The translations under genes and the position numbers were made by a program. Source: Firmicutes bacterium CAG:460 (GTDB taxonomy: Bacteria > Bacillota_I > Bacilli_A > RF39 > UBA660). From it: a stretch of DNA of 64,000 nucleotides. The notes under the pieces were generated by a model that did not search any database, was not told the DNA's origin, and saw only the letters and a list, made by a program, of their open reading frames with translations. The stretch lies in assembly GCA_000437355.1 (NCBI GenBank), contig FR899775.1, positions 10,294 to 74,293 on the forward strand, given 5' to 3'. Of this stretch, positions 52,205 to 61,206 are shown one piece after another; the first letter of the stretch is position 1; every line of letters starts with the position of its first letter.

Positions 52205-53644
52205 TTACTTAACTTTCTTCCTTGGAACTGATGTTTCAATTACTAAATTTCCATCTAGAACCATTTTATTTCTATCTTCAGCATTTTTCATTAGTTCTTT
52301 TAATTCTTCAATATACTTTTTATTTAAATGATATCTATTTATATCTAAGTTAAAACCTTCATTTATAGAGTGAACTCCAATAATTAGATATGTATCAAAA
52401 GCTATTTTACAAAAACTAATTGATAGATTAGAACCATTTATAAATAGTAATTCTCCAGCTTTTAAGTTTCCATCTAAAACTGTACGATGATTATTACCAC
52501 TTTTAACTTTTTCAAGTAATAAATCTATTTTACTTTTTAAACTATTATCAACATTATCTAAGTCTTCTTTAAAATAGCAATTACCTTTAATATCATTTAA
52601 GAAAACAACTTCTGGTTTTCTAATCTTTTTATCTATATGAAACATATTTAATAATATTTTTAATTTATTAATGGCATCATTTATTATTTCATCAAAATAT
52701 TCTTTATCTTCATCATTATATAATTCTTCAAGACTTTGAATATCTAATAAAGCTTCCATGTAATAATCATAATCACTTCTGCCAACAAGAGAACTTATAA
52801 GGTTACATGCCATAAGATATATTTCTTTATCTTCATCAGTTAAAAAACTTAATTTTTCTGTTTCTACTATAATTGGGTCAAGAGCTTCTTTTCTTACCTC
52901 AGACTTCTTTTCTTTTTTCATTTCAGGTTTCACTTCTCTTTTTATAGCAGTTTTTAAATATTCTTCATAACTACTTCTTAATTCAATCATTAATTTGTTA
53001 GATAAAGAAGTATACTTTATTAATTTTAATTCATCATTATTTATACCAAGTTCTTTTAGCCTTGTAGCTTTACTTAATTGATTAAATAAAATCATAAATA
53101 ATTCAGCATCTCCACCATTTTGAAAATTACCATAAATATCAAAATAATTACTTAGTGGTCGTAAACTTTCAAAATCACATTTCCATAAATCTTCAGGAGT
53201 TTTATTTTCACCAGTTTTCTTACCTTTAAAGGAAATGGCACTGCCAAAGATTTTAATAGCTTCTTTGTTTGTTAGGTAATTTTTACCAATTATTGATATT
53301 AGTGTTACATAAAATAGTGGAAAGTCTTCAATTGCACCGATAGCTTTTTCATTATCAAAAGCCCTAATTTGGCTATCACATATATAAATTTGTGTATTTA
53401 ACATTCCAATATGTTTTTTTAGTCTTTCTTTAGCACTTTTAATATCATATTTTGTTAAATCTCCAAGAGCTTCTTTTAAAATATTTGTTAATTCATTTGA
53501 TTTAGTGTCTTTTAGCATTTCAACATACTTTTGAAAATCTAATGGCCAAAGTTCTAACATATTTACAATATTTTTATAACCTTGCAAATCACTAATCATA
53601 TTACTTTTAACATTTTTCATATATTTTTTAAATTTAATAAACAT
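52205..53644 (-). CDS. Large helical protein of unknown function
   Basis: The 479-residue soluble protein is the first gene of the minus-strand unit. It has mostly helical content, a basic hinge (REVKPEMKKEKKSEVRKE, about residues 235-255) and a C-terminal half with a possible beta domain (LDGNLKAGELLFINGSNLSISF, then YLIIGVHSINEGFNLDINRY). No motif is recognised. The ribosome site AAGGGGG and a promoter with TTGCAA and TAAGAT are present. It diverges from the 964-residue gene across 120 bp. Confidence 0.55.
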   Translation of the reverse strand: MFIKFKKYMKNVKSNMISDLQGYKNIVNMLELWPLDFQKYVEMLKDTKSNELTNILKEALGDLTKYDIKSAKERLKKHIGMLNTQIYICDSQIRAFDNEKAIGAIEDFPLFYVTLISIIGKNYLTNKEAIKIFGSAISFKGKKTGENKTPEDLWKCDFESLRPLSNYFDIYGNFQNGGDAELFMILFNQLSKATRLKELGINNDELKLIKYTSLSNKLMIELRSSYEEYLKTAIKREVKPEMKKEKKSEVRKEALDPIIVETEKLSFLTDEDKEIYLMACNLISSLVGRSDYDYYMEALLDIQSLEELYNDEDKEYFDEIINDAINKLKILLNMFHIDKKIRKPEVVFLNDIKGNCYFKEDLDNVDNSLKSKIDLLLEKVKSGNNHRTVLDGNLKAGELLFINGSNLSISFCKIAFDTYLIIGVHSINEGFNLDINRYHLNKKYIEELKELMKNAEDRNKMVLDGNLVIETSVPRKKVK

Positions 53645-53673
53645 ATATATCCCCCTTAAACAAGTGTTTTTCT

Positions 53674-53702
53674 ATCTTACCACAAAATGCCTGATTTTGC
53701 AA
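53674..53702 (-). promoter_or_regulatory. Promoter of the minus-strand unknown-protein unit
   Basis: On the minus strand TTGCAA (53697-53702), 17 bases, TAAGAT (53674-53679). Confidence 0.55.
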
Positions 53703-53709
53703 GAAAATA

Positions 53710-53738
53710 TTGACTTCTATTAGGAATTATCCTATAAT
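53710..53738 (+). promoter_or_regulatory. Promoter of the 964-residue protein gene
   Basis: TTGACT (53710-53715), 17 bases, TATAAT (53733-53738). TAGGA-ATTA-TCCTA, an inverted repeat, overlaps spacer and -10 box and could be an operator. Confidence 0.75.
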
Positions 53739-53764
53739 AAAAACTACTTTAGGAGGGGGTACTC

Positions 53765-56659
53765 ATGAGTTTATTTTTTAAGTTTTTCAAAAAATCTAAA
53801 TTAAACCAAGAGGTTTTATGTCTTGTTAACTTACAAGATAGTATTATCATGCCTCCGAATAGTTTTTTTGACAACGTTAAAAATAAAGAACTTTGTGAAC
53901 AATATTATCAAGAATATAAAAGAATTTTATCTAATAAAAAGACAATATTAAGTACTCATTTAAAATCAATAGAAACTGATGATATCAGAGTTTACATAGA
54001 TATTTTAACTAGTTTAGAAATACATATTCATGATATTTTAAGTAATTCAAATAGCAAAGGATATAACTATGAATATGTAACCAATTTACTTGCAAGACTC
54101 AATGGTTATGCTCACATTTTAAAGGCTATCGAAGAAGAATCTTTTTTAAGAATGGCAGCTTTATCAAGTCTTAAATCTATTCCATTTTTATCTAATAACA
54201 AAAAGAATGCTATAGATAATGAAATATCTAGATTACAAATTCAAATATTTAATGCGCAGAAAGATATTGAATTAATAAATTTACAAACTAACTCATGTTT
54301 TTCAATAATAGAAAATTCAAATTTAGAAAAAGATCCTAAATATTATAATGATTTACGTGGAAGACTTATTGGTTATATTTCTACATTTATACCTGATTCA
54401 TTAAAAGAATATATAGAAAATTATCAAGATAAAAATTATCTTACATTAATGCAAATAAAGTTAGAAGTATTACTTTTTAAAAACAAAAATATATTAAAAG
54501 ATTTGGAAAATGAATTTGATAATCTTTTGGAATTTACACATTTAGACAGAATTACAAGAATACACTCTATAAATAGATTAATTACTAAATATATGGCAAT
54601 CAAAGAATATAAAAGAATTGAAAACAAAGAACTTCTTTATAAACTTGTAGAATACAAAGTAAATTCTTGCGAAATAGATTATGGTAACTATAGAGAAATT
54701 TTACATGACTATGCAAGGTCTAAAGAAGAAAAAGAAATTATGAAAGAAGTATTCTTTGAAAAAGTAAGCACTTTTATGCAAAGTAATGGTGTTTTTGAAG
54801 AATATAAAAAATTTGATTTTTCAAAAAGAGATTATAGAATATTAGCTAACTTAATAAATAATGCTGTAAAAAATGAATATGGTGTTTTTGATTATGGTAG
54901 AATATTATGTTCTCCAGAACTAACAATGTTATTATTTTCTATTAATAATCCTTATAAAATGAAAGAATTTTTCCAAAACTATCAAGTAAGTAATTGCACA
55001 TATCTTGCAGCTACATCATTAAAAAGAAATATGTTTGAATTTGAAGAATATATTCCACTTGAAACAGTGATGCAATTAACTGAGGTGTTTTTAAAAAATC
55101 CCCATCATAAAGATAGAATATTAAAAGATAAAGAACTTTATGATTTATATAAGATATATGATTGCTTATTATATTCTGTAATAAAGCCCAAATCCCCATC
55201 TCACGTTTTTGAAAATGTTTCAAAAATTACAATTACTGGTCAAAATATTTTATTTTATCCAGAATTAATAAAAATTTATAACAAAGAAATGGCGCAAGGA
55301 AGAAAGTTAGTATTTCCTAAATCATTAAAAAAGCTAACTATTAGAGTAGATAACTATGATAGAGAATTTTTAAAATTTTACGAATTTGAACTAAATGAAG
55401 GGCTTGAAGATTTATCTATTTTAGAAACACATACCTATGCAACACCACCAAAAGTATTAGAGTTACCTTCTACTCTTGAACACTGTGAGATAACTATAAG
55501 GCCAGAAACTATAAGATTTAGAGATTATACAAATTCACAATTATTAGTAAGCGAAATAAGATTTAAAAATTTTTTGAAAAATTTAATGCATGCCCAAAGA
55601 TTATTAACACCCAATGAATTACCACTAATTAAAACTATTGAATTCAAAGGAAAATCATCTATTACAACTTTTAGTCTTAATATTAGAAAACTTGTATTTG
55701 GTCGTAAATTTGAACGTGAAACAATATATAATGATTTTCAAAATAAAGTAAAAGAAATGTACGAAAAACTATATGAAGTAGTTCAAGCATTTGAGTTAGA
55801 AATTCCTAAAGAAGAAGCAAATTTTGATAATTTAAAAAAACTAGAAGATGAATTATATAATTATGTACAATCACAATACAAAGAAATAACAAGTTTTGAT
55901 ATAATGATGGAAACAGATATACTTGCAGCAAAATATGATAAATATACAAGAGATGCAGAAGCAGACAAAGATAAACTATTAAAAGAAATGAATAATAAAA
56001 TTTTAAAATTAAGATATATTATTGAAACGTTATCAATTTACACAAATACTGAAGATGCAATTGAAGATTTTAAATCACTTTTAACAATAAAGTTTAAATT
56101 ATTAATTAGTATTCTTCCTGAGTCAAGTAAACCACTTATTGATGAAGATACTCCAAAAGATGAAGTAGAATTATTTAAAGATTTATTAATTGATTATTTG
56201 AAAAATTTTGTAATTTATATTTATAAAGATAAAGAATTATCAAAAAAAATAGAAGAAATAATTGAAAAATATCGTGGAGACTATAGTTATTTTGAATACT
56301 TATTAAGAAATCCATTTTTATTAAAGTTAAAATTGTCAATTGAAGACCCAAATTATCATGATACCATGTTAGATGTGTTTAAAAAACATAAAGTAAAAAC
56401 ACCTAAAGAAATAATTGATAAGGTGAAAAACAAAAATCAAGAAGATTGTATTTCTTATCTTCAATTGATGAAAATTATTATAAAAATTGAAAACATATCT
56501 ACTCCATCAGAAAGTAATTTTACTTTTAATCCCTATCTTGATGATTTATCTCTTATATATAAAAGAGCTAAATCTAAGCTATATAATTATAATTTTGTAG
56601 AATATGAAACATTTGAACTTGATGCTAGTGAAAGCCAAAAATTAATTAGGAAAAAATAA
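53765..56659 (+). CDS. Very large protein of unknown function, 964 residues
   Basis: This is a soluble, strongly helical protein without signal peptide. The N-terminal 400 residues are long charged helices. Around residues 480-640 a beta-rich stretch with regular leucine-like spacing (VSKITITGQNILFYPELIKI, LVFPKSLKKLTIRVDN, PPKVLELPSTLEHCEITI) recalls leucine-rich-repeat or BspA-like folds. The remainder is coiled coil again (EKLYEVVQAFELEIPKEEAN, DKDKLLKEMNNKILKLRYII). The ribosome site AGGAGGGGG is unusually strong. It diverges from the J-domain gene cluster, so the two units probably share a job, which is inference. Confidence 0.6.
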   Translation: MSLFFKFFKKSKLNQEVLCLVNLQDSIIMPPNSFFDNVKNKELCEQYYQEYKRILSNKKTILSTHLKSIETDDIRVYIDILTSLEIHIHDILSNSNSKGYNYEYVTNLLARLNGYAHILKAIEEESFLRMAALSSLKSIPFLSNNKKNAIDNEISRLQIQIFNAQKDIELINLQTNSCFSIIENSNLEKDPKYYNDLRGRLIGYISTFIPDSLKEYIENYQDKNYLTLMQIKLEVLLFKNKNILKDLENEFDNLLEFTHLDRITRIHSINRLITKYMAIKEYKRIENKELLYKLVEYKVNSCEIDYGNYREILHDYARSKEEKEIMKEVFFEKVSTFMQSNGVFEEYKKFDFSKRDYRILANLINNAVKNEYGVFDYGRILCSPELTMLLFSINNPYKMKEFFQNYQVSNCTYLAATSLKRNMFEFEEYIPLETVMQLTEVFLKNPHHKDRILKDKELYDLYKIYDCLLYSVIKPKSPSHVFENVSKITITGQNILFYPELIKIYNKEMAQGRKLVFPKSLKKLTIRVDNYDREFLKFYEFELNEGLEDLSILETHTYATPPKVLELPSTLEHCEITIRPETIRFRDYTNSQLLVSEIRFKNFLKNLMHAQRLLTPNELPLIKTIEFKGKSSITTFSLNIRKLVFGRKFERETIYNDFQNKVKEMYEKLYEVVQAFELEIPKEEANFDNLKKLEDELYNYVQSQYKEITSFDIMMETDILAAKYDKYTRDAEADKDKLLKEMNNKILKLRYIIETLSIYTNTEDAIEDFKSLLTIKFKLLISILPESSKPLIDEDTPKDEVELFKDLLIDYLKNFVIYIYKDKELSKKIEEIIEKYRGDYSYFEYLLRNPFLLKLKLSIEDPNYHDTMLDVFKKHKVKTPKEIIDKVKNKNQEDCISYLQLMKIIIKIENISTPSESNFTFNPYLDDLSLIYKRAKSKLYNYNFVEYETFELDASESQKLIRKK

Positions 56660-56774
56660 AATTGACAATAACTATGTTTTGTTGTACGTTGTATATAGCA
56701 AAGAAAATTTGCATAAATTAAAAATGGAACATCCAGCTTTTTCGCGAGATTGGATGCTATCAAATATTGGTTTT

Positions 56775-56811
56775 GCATCTAAATCAACCTCGTTGATTCA
56801 GATGCGTTTTT
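56775..56811 (+). terminator. Terminator downstream of the 964-residue gene
   Basis: GCATCTaaATCAA and TTGATtcAGATGC form a long interrupted stem with a short loop, followed by GTTTTT. It lies about 115 bases past the stop; 56660-56774 holds a CATCCA/TGGATG inverted repeat but no credible gene. Confidence 0.65.
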
Positions 56812-56825
56812 CATTTTACAATTAT

Positions 56826-56861
56826 AAAAACTACAAAGTGTTGCAACACCTTGTAGTTTTT
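56826..56861. terminator. Terminator of gtrA (bidirectional)
   Basis: AAAAACTACAA and TTGTAGTTTTT flank a second inverted repeat (GTGTT/AACAC), giving an almost perfect 36-base hairpin. Confidence 0.85.
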
Positions 56862-57267
56862 AGTTTTTCCTAAATATAACTAATTTTTGTAGGAAATAAT
56901 TTATAATAAATATAATAGAGTCTATAATAACTTTTATGAATGTAGCATTTAAATGAATATAATTATAAACCTTAGTTACAAGTAAACCAGAGATTGTAAT
57001 ATTAATTATAACAAGCAAGAAATATTCTATAAAAGCTTTATAATTTCTTTTCTTTTCATTTTTAAATACATATTTTTTGTTAACAATATAATTAACTACA
57101 CTAGATATTGCTCTAGCAACATAAGAAGATAATAATATTGCATCAACAAATTTATCTTTTATAAAATAAAGTATTATGGAAAATGATATTATATCAACTA
57201 TAAAAGATAATCCACTAGATAGTAAATAAGTAAATACAGTTTTATACTTATTTAAAAAATTTTTCAT
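56860..57267 (-). CDS. GtrA-family membrane protein
   Basis: GtrA-like proteins have four membrane helices and are thought to move lipid-linked sugars or help modify cell-surface polysaccharides. The 135-residue protein begins KYKTVFTYLLSSGLSFIVDIISFSIIL and has the family's ARAISSVVNYIVNKKYVFKN between helices 2 and 3. It ends FLQKLVIFRKN, as usual. It starts directly next to the dtd stop and may be translated from the same mRNA. Confidence 0.85.
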   Translation of the reverse strand: MKNFLNKYKTVFTYLLSSGLSFIVDIISFSIILYFIKDKFVDAILLSSYVARAISSVVNYIVNKKYVFKNEKKRNYKAFIEYFLLVIINITISGLLVTKVYNYIHLNATFIKVIIDSIIFIINYFLQKLVIFRKN

Positions 57268-57702
57268 TTAAAACTCCATTATTAAAGTTATTGGACCATC
57301 ATTAGAAATGTTAACCATCATTTCTGCTCCGAAAATACCTGGTTTAGTTACAACATACTTATTCATTTCTTCATTAAATGTTTCGTATAACTTAATTGCT
57401 TCTTCACCATTTAAGGCTTTCATATATGAAGGTCTATTTCCTTTGGTGGTATCTCCATATAAAGTAAATTGTGATATTGATAATATTTCTCCACCAACAT
57501 CTAGGATTGATTTATTCATAATGCCTTCTTCATCATCAAATATTCTTAAATTAGCTATCTTTTTAGTCATTTTTAAAATATTATCAATTGTATCCCCTTG
57601 GGTAAAAGAAACCAATAAAACCATGCCATTATCTATTTCATTTACTATCTTTTCTGAAACACTAACACTACTTTTTTTACTTCTTTGTACTACTACTTTC
57701 AC
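57268..57702 (-). CDS. dtd: D-aminoacyl-tRNA deacylase
   Basis: DTD removes D-amino acids wrongly attached to tRNA. The 144-residue protein begins MKVVVQRSKKSSVSV, has the catalytic region ISQFTLYGDTTKGNRPSY and ends NISNDGPITLIMEF, corresponding to the Gly-cisPro motif region. Length is normal. It directly follows rel with a one-base overlap, a pairing conserved in Firmicutes. Confidence 0.95.
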   Translation of the reverse strand: MKVVVQRSKKSSVSVSEKIVNEIDNGMVLLVSFTQGDTIDNILKMTKKIANLRIFDDEEGIMNKSILDVGGEILSISQFTLYGDTTKGNRPSYMKALNGEEAIKLYETFNEEMNKYVVTKPGIFGAEMMVNISNDGPITLIMEF

Positions 57703-59828
57703 TACATTTCCTCCTTAACATCTATAACATTATGTATTTTTCTAATACTTTTCATTACATTATCTAGTTCTTCTTTATCTTTTATTCTTATATTTAATTC
57801 ATACATTGTTTTATTGTCAAATTCTTTTGTATTACAAGACCTTACAATACAACCAAGTTTACCTACTTCTGTAATAATATTTACTAGTAAATCAAAACCT
57901 GATGCAACATAAACATAAATATTAGTAAAGTAATAATTACTTGCATCCATATTCCATGATACATCTACTACTCTTTCACTATTATTTGGGACATTTGCAC
58001 AACCTTTTTTGTGAACACTTATCCCTTGACCTTTTGTAATAAATCCAACTATTTCATCACCTTTAATTGGCATACAGCATTTAGCAATATTAACCATGAT
58101 ATTAGAGTTTCCTTCAACTAAAATATCGCTCTTATAATTGATTTTAGGTATAGATAATTTTCTTTCAAATAAAGCATCATCTACTTCATGTCTATCTTCT
58201 TTGGTTAAATTAATAATATAACCTGCCGTAAATCTTAGTGAACCAATACTTAAATAAATCTCATCTAAATCTTTAACTTTTAAATCTTTAATTAATTTAT
58301 CAATTACTTCTGGAGTTAAAACTTCATTAAAAGCCATCTTACGTTTTCTAAGTTCGGTTTCTAAAATGTTTTTACCTTTTAAAATATATTCTTCTTTGTC
58401 TTGTTTACTGAAGAAAGCCTTAATTTTGTTTCTTGCTTGATTAGTTTTAACAAATGGAAGCCAGTCTTTATTCGGTGTACTATTATTATTTGTTTTAATA
58501 TTTACAACATCATCGTTTTTAAGTTCATATGAAAGTGGCACAATTTGGTCATTTACGATTGCTCCAACAGTGGTGTCTCCAACTCTAGAATGAATTCGAT
58601 AAGCAAAATCAACTGGAGTTGACCCAATTGGTAACTCAACAACATCGCCTTTCGGTGTATAAGTATAGATTAAATCGCTGAAAATATCTGCATTAACAGC
58701 ATTTTCAAAATCAGCATCAGTATCATTATTACTTGATTCAATAACATTTCTAAACATTTCTAATTTTTGTTCCATCACATTTTGAATCTTTTTAGTACCT
58801 TTTTCTTTATAAGACCAGTGACTTGCAATACCTTTTTCAGCAATTTCATCCATTTCATAGGTTCTTACTTGAATTTCAAAAACATGTCCTTCAACCCCAA
58901 AAACAGTGGTATGCAAACTTTGATACATATTTTCTTTTGGACTTGCTATATAATCTTTAAATCTCTTTGGCATTGGTCTAAATCTAGAATGTATTAAACC
59001 AATAACTTGATAACAATCAGATTCTTCTTCTACAAATATTCTTAAAGCTAAGATATCATATATTTTATTCCATTCTTTTCCATTAGATAATTTATTATAA
59101 ATACTATAAACGCTTTTAACTCTACCTTTTATTTCAAATTTAATACCAGCTTCGGTTAAAATATCTATAATACTTTCTTTCATTTCTTCTAAACAATCAT
59201 TTAATTCATCAACTGTTTCATTTAATTTTTCAAGTATATCATTGTAAACATCTGGTTTTAAATAATAAAGTGATAAGTTTTCTAACTCACTTTTAATAGA
59301 ATTAATGCCTAAACGATGAGCAATTGGTACTAAAACAGACATTGTTTCTTCAGCTTTTTGCTTTTGTTTAGATGGATTAATTGCCCAGTTGGTACGCATG
59401 TTATGTAATCTATCAGCAAGTTTAATATACATAACTCGAACATCTTGGGCAAGTCCAACTAATATTTTTCTTAAATATATAACACTAGATTCATTATTAT
59501 CAGGTAACTCTAACTTATTAATTTTAGACACACTTAAAACAATCTTAGCTATATCTTTTCCAAAATCATTAACTAAATCTTCATATGTTTTATTACCATT
59601 ATTGATAACTTCATGTAAAAGTGATGCAATAATGGTAGTATCATCAACATTTAAATCCATAAGAATTTTTGTAACTTCTAAAGGATGAGTTATAAAATCA
59701 TCTCCAGTAAGTCGTTTCATTCCCTTATGTTCATTATAGGCATATTCATATGCTTTTTTTATTGTTTCAAATTGTTCCCTTTTTTCTAATCTTGGAACTA
59801 ATTCTTCAAAATTAATTGTATCTGGCAA
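57702..59828 (-). CDS. rel: RelA/SpoT-family (p)ppGpp synthetase with degenerate hydrolase motif
   Basis: Rel makes and normally also degrades (p)ppGpp. The 708-residue protein has the full layout: HD domain (about 20-190), synthetase domain (RFKDYIASPKENMYQSLHTTV, VFEIQVRTYEMDEIAEKG), TGS domain (IYTYTPKGDVVELPIGSTPVDFAY), a linker with NIAKCCMPIKGDEIVGF and a C-terminal ACT domain. The RFKD motif is of the bifunctional type, but the hydrolase HDxxED reads HEVINN (residues 72-77), so hydrolysis is probably lost or weak. His48 and Asp139 remain. A TTG start at 59828 follows AAGGTGG. dtd overlaps its stop. Confidence 0.92.
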   Translation of the reverse strand: MPDTINFEELVPRLEKREQFETIKKAYEYAYNEHKGMKRLTGDDFITHPLEVTKILMDLNVDDTTIIASLLHEVINNGNKTYEDLVNDFGKDIAKIVLSVSKINKLELPDNNESSVIYLRKILVGLAQDVRVMYIKLADRLHNMRTNWAINPSKQKQKAEETMSVLVPIAHRLGINSIKSELENLSLYYLKPDVYNDILEKLNETVDELNDCLEEMKESIIDILTEAGIKFEIKGRVKSVYSIYNKLSNGKEWNKIYDILALRIFVEEESDCYQVIGLIHSRFRPMPKRFKDYIASPKENMYQSLHTTVFGVEGHVFEIQVRTYEMDEIAEKGIASHWSYKEKGTKKIQNVMEQKLEMFRNVIESSNNDTDADFENAVNADIFSDLIYTYTPKGDVVELPIGSTPVDFAYRIHSRVGDTTVGAIVNDQIVPLSYELKNDDVVNIKTNNNSTPNKDWLPFVKTNQARNKIKAFFSKQDKEEYILKGKNILETELRKRKMAFNEVLTPEVIDKLIKDLKVKDLDEIYLSIGSLRFTAGYIINLTKEDRHEVDDALFERKLSIPKINYKSDILVEGNSNIMVNIAKCCMPIKGDEIVGFITKGQGISVHKKGCANVPNNSERVVDVSWNMDASNYYFTNIYVYVASGFDLLVNIITEVGKLGCIVRSCNTKEFDNKTMYELNIRIKDKEELDNVMKSIRKIHNVIDVKEEM

Positions 59829-59898
59829 AATAACCACCTTCCAACATATATTTATTATATAACAAAATTGCATTTAAATAAAGGAGAAATTGTATTAC

Positions 59899-61185
59899 AT
59901 GAAAAAGAATTTATTTATAAAATCAACTTTAATCCTTATTCTAAGTGGTTTTTTAACTAAAATGCTCGGATTTATTATAAAAGTAGTTTATACAAGAATA
60001 ATTGGAGAATATGGGATAAGTTTATTTACTATAGCAACCCCAACATATTCATTATTGCTTACAATTTCAACTTTAGCAATACCTATTTCAATATCTAAAT
60101 TAGTATCAGAAAATAAAGGACGTTCCATAAGAATACTAACATCTGCAACTTTTTTAATTTTATCAATTAACTTTTTACTTATATTAATAATTTTCTTAAC
60201 TAAGGACTTTATTGCTACAAATTTATTAAAAGAACCACTTGCATCCCCAATACTAATGGCTTTTGCTCTTACACTTCCTTTTGTATCTATTTCTGCAGTA
60301 TTAAAAGGATATTTTGCAGGGAAACAAAATATGGTTCCTCATGCTACAAGTAATATTTTAGAACAAATAGTAAGATTAATTATTATTGTAACTATACTTC
60401 CTATACTTATGAAAAAATCTGTTATGTATGCGGTACTTGGTTTAATACTTTTAACTATTTTATCAGAAATTTCTTCTATTATAGTATTTTTATTTTTCTT
60501 GCCAAAACATATAAACTATAAAACTAATTTACTTCCTAGTAAAAAGCATACTAAAGATATTTTAAATATTTCTCTTCCTACAGTATCTAGTAGAATTATT
60601 GGTAATATTGGTTACTTTTTAGAACCAATTATTCTTACTAATTTACTTTTATTCTCAGGTTATACAAATGCTTACATTTTAAGAGAATATGGAGCTTATA
60701 ACGCTTATTCTTTAGCACTTTTAACTATGCCAGGATTCTTTATTGCAGCCATTTCTACATCATTGTTACCAGAAATAAGTAAGTTTCATGGAGAAAGAAA
60801 TTCTTCTATGGTTAAAAGAAGAATTAAACAAAGTCTTTTATTTGCACTTTTAATTGGAACATTTTTTTCATTTATAATATTTACTTTTAGAGATAAATTA
60901 TTATTTACTTTATATAACACCACAAATGGTTCTGATTATATCAAAATACTTGCTCCATTCTTTGTACTTTTTTACTTAGAAGGTGTTCTTACATCTGCTT
61001 TACAAGCTTTGGGACATGCTAAAATTACCATGAACATAACTTTATGGGGAGTTATTTTAAAATTACTTGTTATGGCAATTTTATCTTTATGTCACATTGG
61101 AATTTATAGTTTAGTTATTGCAGAAATAATAAATATTTTGTTTGTTGTTTTAATCAATTTCAAATATTTAAAAATATATGTTTAA
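59899..61185 (+). CDS. SpoVB/MATE-like polysaccharide flippase
   Basis: This integral membrane protein has 428 residues and about twelve helices. It belongs to the MVF/oligosaccharide flippase group that includes SpoVB, MurJ and Wzx: SGFLTKMLGFIIKVVYTRIIG near the N-terminus, LKGYFAGKQNMVPHATSNILEQIVR in the middle and FFIAAISTSLLPEISKFHGE later. The KGYFxGxQNMxPxAxSxxxEQxxR block is characteristic of SpoVB-type proteins. It could flip lipid-linked peptidoglycan or polysaccharide precursors. GGAG lies 12 bases before the ATG. It diverges from rel. Confidence 0.82.
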   Translation: MKKNLFIKSTLILILSGFLTKMLGFIIKVVYTRIIGEYGISLFTIATPTYSLLLTISTLAIPISISKLVSENKGRSIRILTSATFLILSINFLLILIIFLTKDFIATNLLKEPLASPILMAFALTLPFVSISAVLKGYFAGKQNMVPHATSNILEQIVRLIIIVTILPILMKKSVMYAVLGLILLTILSEISSIIVFLFFLPKHINYKTNLLPSKKHTKDILNISLPTVSSRIIGNIGYFLEPIILTNLLLFSGYTNAYILREYGAYNAYSLALLTMPGFFIAAISTSLLPEISKFHGERNSSMVKRRIKQSLLFALLIGTFFSFIIFTFRDKLLFTLYNTTNGSDYIKILAPFFVLFYLEGVLTSALQALGHAKITMNITLWGVILKLLVMAILSLCHIGIYSLVIAEIINILFVVLINFKYLKIYV

Positions 61186-61206
61186 AATATTTGAGTCTCA
61201 GTGTTT

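Noticed and set aside
56703..56873. Open frame on the plus strand (MEHPAFSRDWML…) behind the 964-residue gene
   Set aside because: It runs through two terminator hairpins, has no ribosome site and overlaps the gtrA end; a remnant cannot be excluded but nothing supports a gene.
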